From assembly GCA_024305745.1 (NCBI GenBank), contig JAHRBS010000003.1, positions 1,984,001 to 2,048,000 of the forward strand: a stretch of 64,000 nt of DNA, read 5' to 3'. The first letter of the stretch is position 1; each line of letters begins with the position of its first letter. The notes beneath the pieces are model-generated. The model was given only the letters and a program-made list of their open reading frames with translations. It had not been told where the DNA came from and searched no databases. The stretch comes from Polyporus tsugae. Taxonomy: Eukaryota; Basidiomycota; Agaricomycetes; Polyporales; Polyporaceae. A program made the translations under genes and the position numbers. Shown here one piece after another: positions 35,400-47,220 of the stretch.

Positions 35400-37244
35400 A
35401 TGGCCTTTCAGTCCGAAGCCGCCATTGAGACAATCGCTCTTTACGCTTCGTTGTAAGTAGTCCTTTAAGGTGCATGGCATGTCTGACACTCACCCCCGCG
35501 CGGTATACTAGACTTCCAACCGACTATGGCGCTACCGCCGTGACAGGCATGTTTTGAACCTGGCGGTGTCATGATTGACTTACTCACATCTTGGTATCCA
35601 GTGCTCGTTGTGTATGACTGGATGGTGACACTAACCCGCGAGGTGCAACTCTTCTGGACGGGGAGAGCCCGACCCCTCTCGGCGGCTCTGTACTTTACAA
35701 ACAAGTACTTGACTCTGCTCGCCCAGGTTATGGGGATGATCTGGGATGCTCCAATATCCGACGAGGTATGTTTTCTGCATCCCCCCAAGTACCAAACCAC
35801 ATGTCTGAGTCGTGGTGCCGCGCCCGCCCAAAGAGGTGCGTTGAGGCAGGGAAATTATCCATTTATCTATACTCAGCTCAGATGGACTGTGTCTACAGTT
35901 GCACTAGGATCGTCATTGCGGGTAACACGATCACATATTTAACTTTCGTCCCACCGGCAGGTACGCAGTTTCTCCTGTCCATGTCTCTGCGCTTTGATTT
36001 CATATTGAAGGCATGGTTTCAGTATTCGCCGGGTTGCGAACTTATGCGTTGACCCAGCGCCGCTGGCTATCGGCCCTCGTCTTTCTCCTCTCAAGCATTC
36101 CTGTTGTGACGAATATGGTATGGCATTATGTCTTTCTAATCGATGGGTGTGCTAAAGGATATGCAGCTGCTCTTCAGATTCAATATCGTCGGTGTTAGTA
36201 TACCCATCTTGGGGTGTGTGTACAACGCTGCCATCCCTCCTACCGTCGACCAAATGTAGGATCATCAAGTGATCTTACATTCTGTGCCTTCACTGACCAT
36301 GGCGTAGCTGTTCGTAAGGTACCCCTTTGTGCCACGATGTCAGAATAACGGAGCCTAGTCAACAGTCGTTATAACGAGCCGGGTATCAACTATTCTGGCC
36401 GACACCGTGCTCATTGCGATCACATGGAAACGCATCTTGCCTGACAATGCTATGAAAACCATCCAAGCAAAAGGAGGTCTCGCGTCGGTCATGTTGTATG
36501 ATGGTTCGTCTGCATATAAATTTGACTGTGTTCTGCGCTCAGATATGTGCAATTTGACAGGTATGCTCTACTTCGTGTGAGCTTCTCGCCATTTGTACAT
36601 CGAATCTATGCATATGACCTACTGATGCTGGCGGGCAGCGTGCTGTTGAGCCTGAACGTCCTGCACCTCATTCTTACAGAACTGTCGGTGGGTCCAAGTC
36701 CACTGCCTTAACAGCCGCTTAGCTTCTGTCTTTGGGTACTAACACACCCACCCCCATCACAGGTAGTGATTGATGGCGCCAGCAGCTTCATAGGACTCTT
36801 CACAGCCCCGTACGTGGATGGTCTACCCAGAACATGTCACCATCCGTACGACATTAATCGTCTCGCTTCCCCACGACCAGGCTTTCATCCGTGCTCGTAT
36901 CCCATTTCCTCCTCGATCTCCAAGAAGCCTATCAGAGAAAGGTGGTCGGGCTTGCCAACAACGACCCCTTGAACACCTCGCAGAGCTTCAGCCTTCGCTC
37001 AATCAACTTCACGCCCGCGCTCGGGTCGCTCGGCGCGACCATAGATCCCGCACACTATGGTCGAGAGGACGAAGATGAAGACGAAGATGCCCGCTTAGGG
37101 GTGCCGGAAGATGTCCCTGGGTGGCGTCCGGATGGAGGCCGGTCCAGCCGGGATGCGCGAACAGAGGATGAGTTCGCAATCATGGAGGTTCCGCGACCAG
37201 GAGGCACCGAGTTGTCCATCGGACGTATTGCAGCGGCTTGTTAG
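35400..37244 (+). CDS. DUF6533-type multi-pass membrane protein
   Basis: The protein begins MAFQSEAAIETIALYASLLP and then carries the family's entry block, VLVVYDWMVTLTREVQLFW, with TNKYLTLLAQVMG as the second membrane segment. Later exons encode VSVFAGLRTYALTQRRW, ALVFLLSSIPVVTNM and further hydrophobic stretches, giving about seven segments in total. The C-terminal tail (SFSLRSINFTPALGSLGATI onward) is acidic and cytosolic-looking. These receptor-like proteins are numerous and unstudied in Agaricomycetes. At least eight exons are needed, and I could not fix every boundary between 35770 and 36890. Intron 2 (35547-35601) appears to be a GC-AG intron: only that donor keeps the frame. The stop is at 37242-37244. 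Confidence 0.7.
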
Positions 37245-37767
37245 AATTGGTACGCACGGCACGATGCATCTCATCTGGCTTTCTTGTGTAACGCTAAGCC
37301 CATGCTGGCACCATTCATAGCTCCCCCTCAGTCAACCATATCCCCTGGGCTGTTTTGAAACATGTGTATGGCGTCGTGGTCCCAGAACCACAACTACTTC
37401 TTGTATCGATATCTGTGCAGCGGATTGCATAATTGTTTGATTCCGGATCGAAGTCCAAATGGTCTTCGTTATGTATTTATTCTCGTAGACTTGATACATG
37501 CATGCCTGGTTGCACAGTCGCAGAGTCGTTGCCGAGGTGGTACTGAAGTCTCAGATAGGAATCGACGGAAAACAGTAAGAAACCTGCACGGCTCATCGCT
37601 TCTGTCAGAACCATACGACGAACACACACCAGGCGTCATCCGAGGCTAGAGACGTCGATTCGGGTCATAATAAATACAAACAGCGGAGGGAGGTATAGAA
37701 CCGGACAGGCAGACTGAACAGACGTTCTACACGAGCGCAAACGCGAAACACTCCACGCTCCACGCGA
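37245..37767. other. Intergenic, convergent 3' flanks
   Basis: The gap separates the converging DUF6533 and mannosyltransferase genes; no gene is seen. Confidence 0.4.
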
Positions 37768-40595
37768 CTATGGCGAGTCAGTCGCCTTCGCTGCGAAGTG
37801 GAGAGTCCAACTTGACAGCAGGCGGTGAGCGTTAACCGACTGCCCATCCAACCTAGAATGAGAATGCGACGAGTCAGTTTTAGAGGCGCATGAAAATTCT
37901 GAAGATACACATACCCGGGAGTGCCGTACGTCAAGGGGGCCATGTACATAAACATAACGAAGAGGATCAGCGAGAAGACGCCGACGAATATCGGCCCACG
38001 CAATCCCAGGTCAGCGTACGTCGATGGCTTGGCGGCACGCAGACGAGGACCCCACACTGATACGGGGTAGTTAATGGTCTCGGACAGAGCAAAGGACAGG
38101 ACGGAGCCTGCGATGAGCGCGGAGATGAGGTGCGAGGGGAGATAATGGTGGATGAACAGCTGGCGGCTGAACAGGAAGAAGGGGAAGTAGTGGACGGCCC
38201 AGAAGAGGACGAAGAATCCGGACGAGTTGACGAGACGATGGCGGACGGCTGTAGAGGTTGTTAAGCGACACCCACGAAGCACCAATGGCCAAGACTTACG
38301 TTCAGTGAGAGGCTCAATATCACGACGACGCGCGATCAAGTCCGCCAGCATAATGCCCGTGTAAAGGGAGAGACCGATAACACACGTCCACCAGCCGACG
38401 AGGTTGCCGATCAAGTAAATCTGCTTCTGGCCCTCAGATTCCGTCCAGAAACTGATACCGCTAATGAGGAACGGCCAGTTGATAGGGCTGCTCGCGTAGG
38501 GGTGCGACGCGGTAAGCCCAGCGTTGTGCTGCAACATGAGGATTTGGAGCTCGAAGAATTTGCTGAAGAAGTTCAACGACTTAGGCTCCTTCGGCGCCGC
38601 ATCACCAGTACGCTCCTTCGAGTCCTCACCAGCTAATACCCACCGCATCAGTACAGTCCAGATAGCATGCACGCATGCAACTCACTCTCATCAGCGACAA
38701 TGGTGTCAACGAACCAGACCGCGGTCTTGTCGTTGAGGTTCTTGTTCCCGTTAATTTCCTGCTGCTTGTACGCCCAATCAGGGAGCTGCTTCGAGTGTGT
38801 CCACATCGCGACCTTGGTTGGGACGTGGACCAAGCGGAAGTGTCCGGACTTGCTCATCCACTCTTCGCCTTCGTAGCCATCAACGAGGCGGACCTGGAAC
38901 AGCGTGTCGTTGTGGCGCGTGTGGTCGTCCTTCGCCCAGGTGGTGAACTCTTCGTTCGTCGCCATGAGAGGGGATGCGACGTCGTGTGTCAGCAGGTGGC
39001 TTTGGGTGTTGACGTGAAGCAACTGGATGACATCGTCATGGCGGACGACACGTCCACGGCCAGTCTCGGGCAGCGCCTTAGTAGGGATGATCTGCCAGTG
39101 GTTGTTGGTGTCCTCATGACCATAGCCGGTGACCTGCTGGCCTTGACTACTGATGCGACCGTCCTCGTACTTCAATGGATAACGGTCAGGGTGCGAGTGG
39201 AGGTATACACGGGTGTCCTTGTGCCTAATAGTGATGGTGTCGTAGTAGCGGAGCTCTGGCGCACGAATTCAGCCACAGGTTCCATCTCAGGACGCGGAAT
39301 ATCAACTGACCTTGACTGTTGAGCAACAACTCGTTGCCACGAAGAGTCTCCTGGAACGCAGGGCTCATGAAGGTGTCACCAGTACCGGAGTTGGTGAGGA
39401 GGGAGAGATGGACCCAGAAAATAGAGAGGTAGAGGAATAAAGGAAGCACGATGAAAGCGGTAGCCCTGGCGATGAAGTGTCTCCAGAAGTAATCCTGAGG
39501 TTTATGAGTACATCGATACACCAATACATTCAGAAGCTTTACTCACCATGCTATGACCCTTCTTGATGTCCAAAATGTCCCACAAGTCGATGATGACAGC
39601 AATACCAATGGCGACGACAGTCAAGATACCGTTGACTTTTGAGGCCCAAGTGAGGGCCATGAAAGTGCCAGTAGCGAGGATCCAAACCCACCAGTCCCAG
39701 GAGAAGTCCCTGTACCAATGACAGCTAAGTGGCAATTGCAGAAGAAATGTGGAAGGACATACATGTACCGGAGCTTGCGCCACCTGATATATGAATACAT
39801 GGTCAATGACATGAAGAAGATGAGGGTAGCGTCGAGGAGGATGAGCCGATCCTGGGCAATATGAGCGTTGTCTATACGCGGGAAAGTGAGGAACGGGCGA
39901 GGGGGACAGAGCGAAATGACACGTACCGAAGAGGACAATGGAGGCCGAGAAGGTTGCAACGATGGTCGAGTAGCCGCACTCTTTCATGATAGCATAGACG
40001 ATAGGAACAGTGAGACTGCCCAAGATGGCGGGGAGAGCACGCATTCCGACGTAGGGAACATGGGCCTCTGTGTAGCTGTCGCCAATGTTCTCGAAGCCGA
40101 AGGAGCCGTCATAGCCTACGAACCAGCCAGCAAGACCGAAGAGGAGTTTTGCGAAGGGAGGGTGTACGTCGAAGTAGTACTGTCTTGTGATATAATACGA
40201 GGCGAACTTGCCAAAGTGTACTTCGTCGAACCTGGACCCGTCGCACGTGAGTAGGGACGCGGTATACACGTATCCTTGGCACACTTACACGACCTGGTCT
40301 GGGAAGTTGATTTTGTAGAAACGTAGCGCAAAGGCAATCGTAGTCAACGTGACAATCATCGCAACGTTTATTTGTTCGGTTTCGAACAGCTTCTCGATGT
40401 AGCTGCGATTGCGCTGGCCATGGTGGCGCAGGTCAGCTCGAGTGGAACATGCACGCGCAGCCAATACGTGTCACGTACCGGGTTCTGAATGTCCAGATGC
40501 TCGTCCTCGTCCACGTCTGTGTTGGCATCGCGGGGAACATTGGAGGCGACTCTTCGTCGGTGTATACCGCTGCTAGGACCACCACCTCTGTCCAT
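37768..40595 (-). CDS. PMT4: Dolichyl-phosphate-mannose protein O-mannosyltransferase, PMT4-like (GT39)
   Basis: PMTs transfer mannose from dolichyl-phosphate-mannose to Ser/Thr of secretory proteins in the ER membrane. The first exon is cytosolic (MDRGGGPSSGIHRRRVASN). It is followed by the first membrane helix, the catalytic loop-1 Asp-Glu in VVFDEVHFGKFASYYI, and the conserved HPP in FDVHPPFAKLLFG. NIGDSYTEAHVPYVGMRALP, DNAHIAQDRLILLDA and several hydrophobic helices come next. The lumenal MIR region spans about 38700-39230 (DTITIRHKDTRVYLHSHPDR; LLTHDVASPLMATNEEFTTW). More helices precede a last exon reached through an intron at about 37855-37915 and ending HRLLSSWTLHFAAKATDSP. FDEVHF and the C-terminal pattern favour the PMT4 branch over PMT1 and PMT2; that is from memory. 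The ATG at 40595 lies 163 bp from the divergent PRP4 start. Confidence 0.88.
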
Positions 40596-40758
40596 GACGA
40601 AGGAGGGGAGGGGGAGGAGGGAAGGTGGGAGAGAAAGGTGGGAGATAGTCTGAAGACAGGCCCACGTTCCGACTGCGGGCGCAGGCGCCAAACGTGCTCC
40701 GCCTGCTTTGCATCCGCCGACTCTCGCGGACTTGCGTCTAGTCCCAGCTATCCCCACC
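40596..40758. promoter_or_regulatory. Short shared promoter of PMT4-like gene and PRP4
   Basis: Only 163 bp separate the two divergent start codons. The stretch is GC- and purine-rich on the plus strand (GGAGGGGGAGG) and shows no clear TATA box. Confidence 0.5.
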
Positions 40759-42693
40759 ATGTCTGAACTCACCTTCGACACTCTCATAGACGATGGAAAC
40801 TACCTTGGCTCGGAGCGCGCAAGACTCGAGAACCAGGTCATTCTAGATGAACTGGAGCGCAAGAAGAAGGCCCGCAACCTTGCCGTCCCCACCGACGACA
40901 ACAAGGTCAAGGCCAGGTTGCGCGAGATCGGAGAGCCCATAACCCTCTTCGGTGAACGCGTGAGTAACATGTGCTATGACGACGCGAACTCAACTGACTG
41001 ACCTACGCGCAGCCTCCAGACCGGAGAGACCGTCTCATCTATGTACTGTCCCAAATAAATGCCGCACGGGGGGACGAGGCTATGGCTGTGGACGAGGAGT
41101 CCTCAGAGGAGAGCGAGGAAGAGGTACGTCCCTTCAGTTTCCTTGACAGATCAGCTTTGTCGATCTATTACCCGTAGGTCGAGGAGTTCTATTCTCCCGG
41201 TTCCCTCGAATTGTTGGAGACACGGAGACTGCTCGCGGAATACTCTCTTCCCAGGTTGGATTTCCGATAGGTGGAACGCCACGCATAGGTGCTTACTGCG
41301 TCCTCTTTCTTTTCTTGAACCCTTGTAGAGCTCAAAAAAGAGTCGTGCAGCAACGAATAGACAGCAAGATCCCCCTCGGCCGCATCATCGACATCCGGAA
41401 GAAGGTCTTCGCAGACGTCAAGGTAACCCTAACTTCTTGTCCAGTATCTATCTCATGCTCAAGCTCACATGGATATATCCTCTAGAGCTTTGCAAATCTG
41501 GGTTCCCAAATCGGTGACGAGCGACCGATCTCCCTTGTCCGCTTTTCCCCAAACAGCAAGTACCTCGCTACCGGAAGTTGGTCAGGGGACGTAAAACTAT
41601 GGGACATGCCCAACTGTACACCCGTCCGAACTTTCCGCGGACACACTGACCGCGTCGGAGGGGTGGCATGGCATCCCAAGGCAACCCTCGCCCAAAGCGA
41701 GGACGCTGTGAATATGGTCAGTGGCGCAGCCGACCAATTACTCCACCTTTGGTCGCTTAACAGGTGCGTCGTGGTCCCTAGTTCCTGCTACCTATTGCTG
41801 AAGAGCATCGTACTGCTTTAGTGAGACACCGTTGGCAACGATGAAGGGGCATGTAGACCGAGTATCTCGCGTCGCTTTCCATCCCTCCGGAAACTATGTT
41901 GCAAGCGCGAGTTTCGACACGACCTGGCGATTATGGGACGTGAATACCGCAAAGGAAGTTCTATTGCAAGAGGGCCATTCGAAAGAAGTCTACTCTGTAG
42001 AGTTCCAGAATGACGGTGCGCTCTGTGCATCCGGGTATGAGCTCTTCCCTTCGTGTGCGTCGGGCCTCTTCTAATCCCTGTCCTCAGTGGACTCGACGCT
42101 ATCGGCCGGGTGTGGGATCTCCGCTCAGGACGAACAGCAATGGTACTTGACGGTCACGTCCAGCCCATCTACGCAATCACTTTCTCACCAAATGGGTACG
42201 TCATACCTAGCTCTCGGACACCCCATGTTATGCCTAACGTCCTCGCCTGTTCCGCAGTTACCAAATCGCCACCGGGTCCGGAGACGACAGCATCCGAATA
42301 TGGGATATGCGCTCCCTCAAAGCCCTGTACACCATCGCCGCCCACACCTCCAACGTCTCCGACATCCGCTTTTTCAATGGCGACGAGCTCCCGACCGCCT
42401 TCTCCCCTGACGTTGTCATGAACGGCACCGACGACGACGCGTCGCCGGACGTGAAGCCGGACGACCCCGAGAAGACGCTCGAGGAGTGGAAGTACCGCTC
42501 TGGCCTGTACTTCGTCAGCGGCGGGTACGACTACTTCGTGAAGCTCTGGAGCGCGGACGATTGGCAGCTCCTGCGCACGCTGCCTACGGATGGCGGCAGA
42601 GTCATGTCCGTCGACCTGTCGCACGACGGGAAGATGCTCGCCTCGGGGACGTCCAACCACAACTTCCAGATCTTCACCCCAGGAGGGTCATGA
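40759..42693 (+). CDS. PRP4: U4/U6 small nuclear ribonucleoprotein PRP4, WD40 protein
   Basis: Prp4 is a WD40 subunit of the U4/U6 snRNP, needed for spliceosome assembly in the nucleus. The N-terminal helix ([20 protein letters not shown]) leads into the splicing-factor motif domain ([20 protein letters not shown] then [12 protein letters not shown]). An acidic stretch ([17 protein letters not shown]) and the EYSLPRAQKRV block precede at least seven WD40 repeats. Examples are [48 protein letters not shown] and [11 protein letters not shown], ending [16 protein letters not shown]. About eight exons with 50-70 nt introns are needed. The sixth repeat contains a 60-residue acidic insertion ([20 protein letters not shown]) not seen in short homologs. 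The start is the ATG that begins the conserved N terminus. Confidence 0.92.
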
Positions 42694-43001
42694 TTTCTTG
42701 GTCATTGAGTATGGTAGTTTGGATGTATCTCCATCGTTGTACGACCTCCATATTGATGTTGTCACATGAACTTGGAAGTTCAGCATCTACCCTACGCAGA
42801 CCAGTTTTGCAACCCGCGAGACGCAACATCCGAGGATATAATAAAGAAGGTGCATGCATAGTAGTACAGTGCTGAGGAAAAATTAACGTAACGGCAGTGG
42901 AAACGACCGAGTGTAGGTCTACACCATACACGTGGACCTGCGAGAGCCGAACGATTCATAACCATAATCATCACCTTCGGACAACCCACGCTCCACCCAG
43001 T
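42694..43001. other. Intergenic, convergent 3' flanks
   Basis: The gap between the ends of PRP4 and the MBP1-like gene; no coding signal. Confidence 0.5.
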
Positions 43002-46000
43002 CTATATTACACCATTGCGCACCTGAAAATGCACACTCAGTACGCCACTCGGCGACACTGTAAACAGAAAGACACACCTTCTGCATGAACCCGGACACCC
43101 GACTGATATCGATAACTTGCGCTTCGCTCTCCATCGCGACGACCAAGTTCTCGAGCAACTGCACAAACAACGCCCGCAAAATGCAAACACGTCGCAAGAC
43201 AAAAAAAAAAAAAGAAAGAAAGAACAAAGCACGCTCAGCCATCCGACATCAACACAGAATAACAAACGGAACACGAGCACGCGGGCTCGCTGCCGTCGAG
43301 TCCCGCCCACCGTGCGCTGCGACTCACCTCCTCGACCTTGTCGATCGGCACGCCCGTGCACAGCGCCACGATCTTCTTGCACTGGAACTCCTTCTCCGCG
43401 CTCGCGCCTTGCAGCGACCGCATCCGCGACTCCATCAGCTGCTCCACGCGCCCGTACCACATCTTCAGCCTTCTCAGTCGTACCAGCGTCGCCGCCGAGT
43501 CGCCCAGCGGCACCGTCGGGTCGACGTCCAGGTTCGCCGGCATCGGCATGTCGACCGCGCCCCCTCCGCGCTGGCCGGGGTCGGACCTGTCGAGGACAGT
43601 GCGGCCGGTCCAGTCGAAGGCCTCCTCGTCGCTGAGCGCGCGCTCGAGGTTGCGCACGCGCTGCGTCGTCTGGTCGAGCTCGCCGCAGCGCGCCTGCCAG
43701 TGCTGGATCTGCCGCCGCTGCTCGGAGAGCTCGCGCGTCGCGGCGCGCAGGTGGACCTGGGTGACGTCGAGCGCGTCCTGCTTCGACTTGACCTCCGTTG
43801 CGAAGTCGCTGCTGAGCCCCTGGATCATCGTGGTGATGTCTTCGGGTTTGTGCATCGTAAGTTCGCGATCGTCCTTGATGAAAGGGGGAGAATGGGAGCT
43901 CACCAGCTATGACATCGTGGCTCTTCTGTATCGGCACTGAGGGGACAGAGCGTAATGATGACAGGATATCCTCTGACCTTGCGCTGCCGCCAAGTTCCTA
44001 CCAACGTCTTTAACACCCGCAGCTCGCAAGACGATGGTGAAGGACCTACCTCGGTCTCAACGCCGAAATCACCCGGTCGCAGTCCAAGTTTGTTGGCGAG
44101 GAGCTTGTTCGCGCCAGCATCCAGGAGGACCCGGACGAGGCTTCGGTTCCCGACCCTCGCAGCGATGTTCAACGCCGTATCTCCATGTTCGTCTTGGATG
44201 TCGATAATCGACCGGAAGTCCGTCCGCTCGCGGTTGACGATCCACAGGTTCACCTGGTCCAGGTAATACCGCGCCGCGACCGCCCGTCCCTTCACACCGG
44301 CCGTCGCAACGATGTGGTGGAAGACGCTGCGGCGAGCAGTGTCCAGCGTGCGGATGCTGGCGTTGAATGCAGCGACGAGGGTATGGAAGGTTTGCGTGTC
44401 GAAGCAGTGGGTTGCAAGACACGCGCGCATGAGTGCCGTCTCCCCGTTAAAGTTCCCCCGATGGATGTCGGCGCCCGCAGCGAGGAGCGCTTCTACAGTA
44501 GCATGTCGACCCGTACTTGCGGCGATGTGGAGGGCGGTATGACCTTGCTCGTCGAGCACCAGGTCGACGTCTGACGTGAGAGCGGGGATGTCTGGAGGGA
44601 CTTCCCGAATCATGTCCAGGACAGGTTTCGGATCGTCGCGTGAGCATATTGCTTGGACAATAGCGGCGCGACGTGTATCGCGGGCCGGAGCGTTGTGATC
44701 CATTGTGCGGGGGATGGAGGGTTTTGAGGCGAAACGGATGGTATACTGTGGCTCGGGTTTGCTCTCGGGAGCTTTGCCATTGACGATAATTGGTTGCGAG
44801 CTAGGTGGCCGTGAGACGCCATTCGGGGCAGGGATTGGTTCTTGTGCGGCGCTTGTGAACGGTGGGGGCATGCTGGCGTGAGCTTGTATGTTGCCAACGA
44901 CAGGAGAAACGCGTCCTGTGGCATCTGGAAGGACAGGCGGTTCGGTACGTGCTCGCTTAGTCGGTGACGGGCCGCCATCCTGTGGAGCCGCCGAAGCCGG
45001 TCGCGATCGGTCCAGCATTTGGATATCGGGGGAGGCCGCCAATGCTGGAGGGGCCGTCTGGGATATCGATGCGGGAGGCATAGGATGATCCAAGTCTATT
45101 TGAGAGTGGCTTCTTTTCAGCGGGTGTTGCGCGAGAGGTGGAGGAGTTGGAGACACCGCTCCAATAGGCGGAAAGCCGGGGGGATAACCGGCTGCTAGAT
45201 GTGGGCCAGGTGAAACACTGACGACATGAGCGGTAGCAGACATACTGGATGTGGACGGCGTGAATAGTCCCTGCGCCCGACCTTGATTGAGTAGGCGGAG
45301 TGCAGAGCCGGGCATGATAGGTGGTGGTGCCAAACCTGTGTGCATTTTCGACGATGATTTGCGGGTCAATCCAAGAGCGTGCGAGATCTTACGCACCCGG
45401 CACACTGGCAAGCGACGCTGGTAGACTGCCCATGGGGTTTGCATTTGGAACAAAGTCAAACAGCGGGGCGAGGAGGGGCGCGACGCCATATTGGAGAGCA
45501 ATATCACGCCCACGTTCGATAGGAATCCTGTGGTCGAATGTGAGCTTCACTCAATATACTCCATACAAGGTACAGCGGAATAAGGCCATAGAAGTCAATC
45601 CATGGAGGATAGTCCTCGTGGGAAAACAGTCGACTCGTCGAGATGAACCGCTGACCAAAGGGCTGGTCGTGCAAGTCGTACATGTGCTCTTGCCGAGTCA
45701 TGACCAGAACGGTGGAAGTGGAACTCGTCCGGGGCACTCGAATTCACTACTTAATCGGCCGAGTTCCACTTCCATTAGGTCCCCATTGTGACGCAAGTCG
45801 CCGACAGTAGCCAGGCCCGATGAGATATCACGCAGCTGGCGAACGGGGGGGTGGAAGTGGAAGTGGGACTCAGCCGGCGGCAAATGGTGGAACTCCGGCA
45901 TCCCGGATGAGTTCCGCTTCCACCGTTCTCGTATATACTCCAGTGGATGGCGGCATATAGTACACGGTGCAATCACCTAGATACTAGCGTACAAACGATG

Positions 46001-46832
46001 ATGAAATGAAGTATGAAGTGAAATGCATTGCTGGCGTTGGTTCAGGGGAAGTCTGAGGTGATGCAATGCAAGATCACTTGGGAGGATGCAAGGCGAGGAT
46101 AGGACGCGTCAACGCGCCCCAATTGACGCGCTGTGTCGCGCCATTCCTTCCGTTTCATAAAGACGCGAGTGCCATAGTGAGACGCAAAGCCGAAAACACG
46201 CAGGGTGCTTCCATTCCCTCGCCTTCCTCTTTCACCAAATAGTCCGGATACGATGAAGCGCGTGTCCGACGACACTCATTGAGAGAAAGCGAGCTTCCGT
46301 CACACCACACATGATGAAGCAAGGGTTTCCGACTTAGGTGTAAAGGAGTCAACGAGTATGTCAGGTCTGCTCGACGCCGACACGCCACCATCGAAGTCCA
46401 TCATGGCTCCGAGGTAGCAGATCCAAAGACACGGAATGAGAATGCGGAGCGTACAAAAGGTCTTCGGAGATGATGGAGAAAACGAAGTCCTGAGACTGAG
46501 ACTCACCAGGTGCCCTGGTACTTTCCATAGCCTCCTTGGACGATCTCGTGCTTTCCTGGGAGGATCTCCTTCTCCAAAATCTTGGTTCGCCGGCCCTTGT
46601 CCACGCCAGCGACCTTGAGGATCTGAGTCGCGTTCACGTAGGAGTCGGCCCGCCTCCGCATGACAGCGATACCGCGGACCATGCATTCATAGACCTGCAC
46701 GGGAGCCATGGCCAGGTCAAGAGGGTATATGCGCCTTGGGGGAGAATGACGGACCTGTACGGAGGAGTATACCGCATTGTATATTTTGACGGGGGCCTGC
46801 TGCTGGGCGGGTTGTCTCTGTGCGGGCTGCAT
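43002..46832 (-). CDS. MBP1: APSES-ankyrin cell-cycle transcription factor, MBP1/Res-like
   Basis: MBF/SBF DNA-binding subunits drive G1/S transcription. Exon 1 (46832-46761) encodes a Gln-rich start and IYNAVYSS. The next exon completes the APSES domain: [40 protein letters not shown] and [21 protein letters not shown] 979-nt intron (46506-45528) separates it from [20 protein letters not shown], the end of the domain. A Pro/Ser linker with basic clusters (PTKRARTEP) leads to ankyrin repeats ([57 protein letters not shown]). A C-terminal coiled coil follows ([20 protein letters not shown]) and the tail is [15 protein letters not shown]. Frame-keeping shows the exon KSHDVIA joining DITTMIQ. 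The intron before [11 protein letters not shown] has a 13-base T tract at its acceptor side. Confidence 0.9.
45706..45929. mobile_element. Foldback/MITE-like element inside an MBP1 intron
   Basis: The two ends form an imperfect inverted repeat: AGAACGGTGGAAGTGGAACT at the left (from 45706), and the reverse complement at the right (ending 45929) matching with two changes over the first 27 or so bases. Internal GGTGGAAGTGGAA-type motifs are also present in both orientations (about 45768 and 45851). The unit is 224 bp. No clear target-site duplication was found, so it could be a foldback repeat rather than a true MITE. It sits in the 979-nt intron and accounts for part of its size. Confidence 0.6.
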
Positions 46833-47220
46833 TGCCGCGAGAGGGCTGCGTCGAGGGTCGGAGGGAGAAGGCAGCGGAGGCGCTCTCAGGCTCACGACGC
46901 GCGCCGAGACGCGCTCACAGGCGTGTTGTCGGAGCCCCAATTCCTTGCCCACCACCGCGATCCTGTGACCGCGTCCCCTGTCACCGTCACCCAGTCACGC
47001 AGCGCCGGGCGCTGTCGTTGACGTCGTTGACGCTCCCAGCCACTGCCAGTGCTGCTGCGACGACGACTCGACCGCCACCCCGCCTTTAACCCCGTGGTCC
47101 CCGTTAATGCTGGGCACTCCCTTCTGCTCCCCTTAGGCCTGCCTGTGACCCCATTCTCCTCTCACACGACGCTTACGACTTCCTAATCCATCCCGTGGCC
47201 TTGTTCCCGATATACTCACC
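46833..47220. promoter_or_regulatory. Divergent promoter of MBP1-like gene and MVP1
   Basis: This 388-bp region lies between divergent starts. No conserved operator was identified. A TATA-like TATACTCACC lies just before the MVP1 start. Confidence 0.4.

Noticed and set aside
38675..39322. 215-codon plus-strand frame
   Set aside because: It is antisense to the MIR region of the mannosyltransferase.
43002..43937. 311-codon minus-strand frame, Arg/Ala-rich
   Set aside because: It is the wrong frame of the MBP1 C-terminal exons; only its last few codons are used, after splicing.
45504..45976. Minus-strand frames in the MBP1 intron (for example around 45698-45976)
   Set aside because: They arise from the inverted-repeat unit; they do not join to the APSES or downstream exons in frame.
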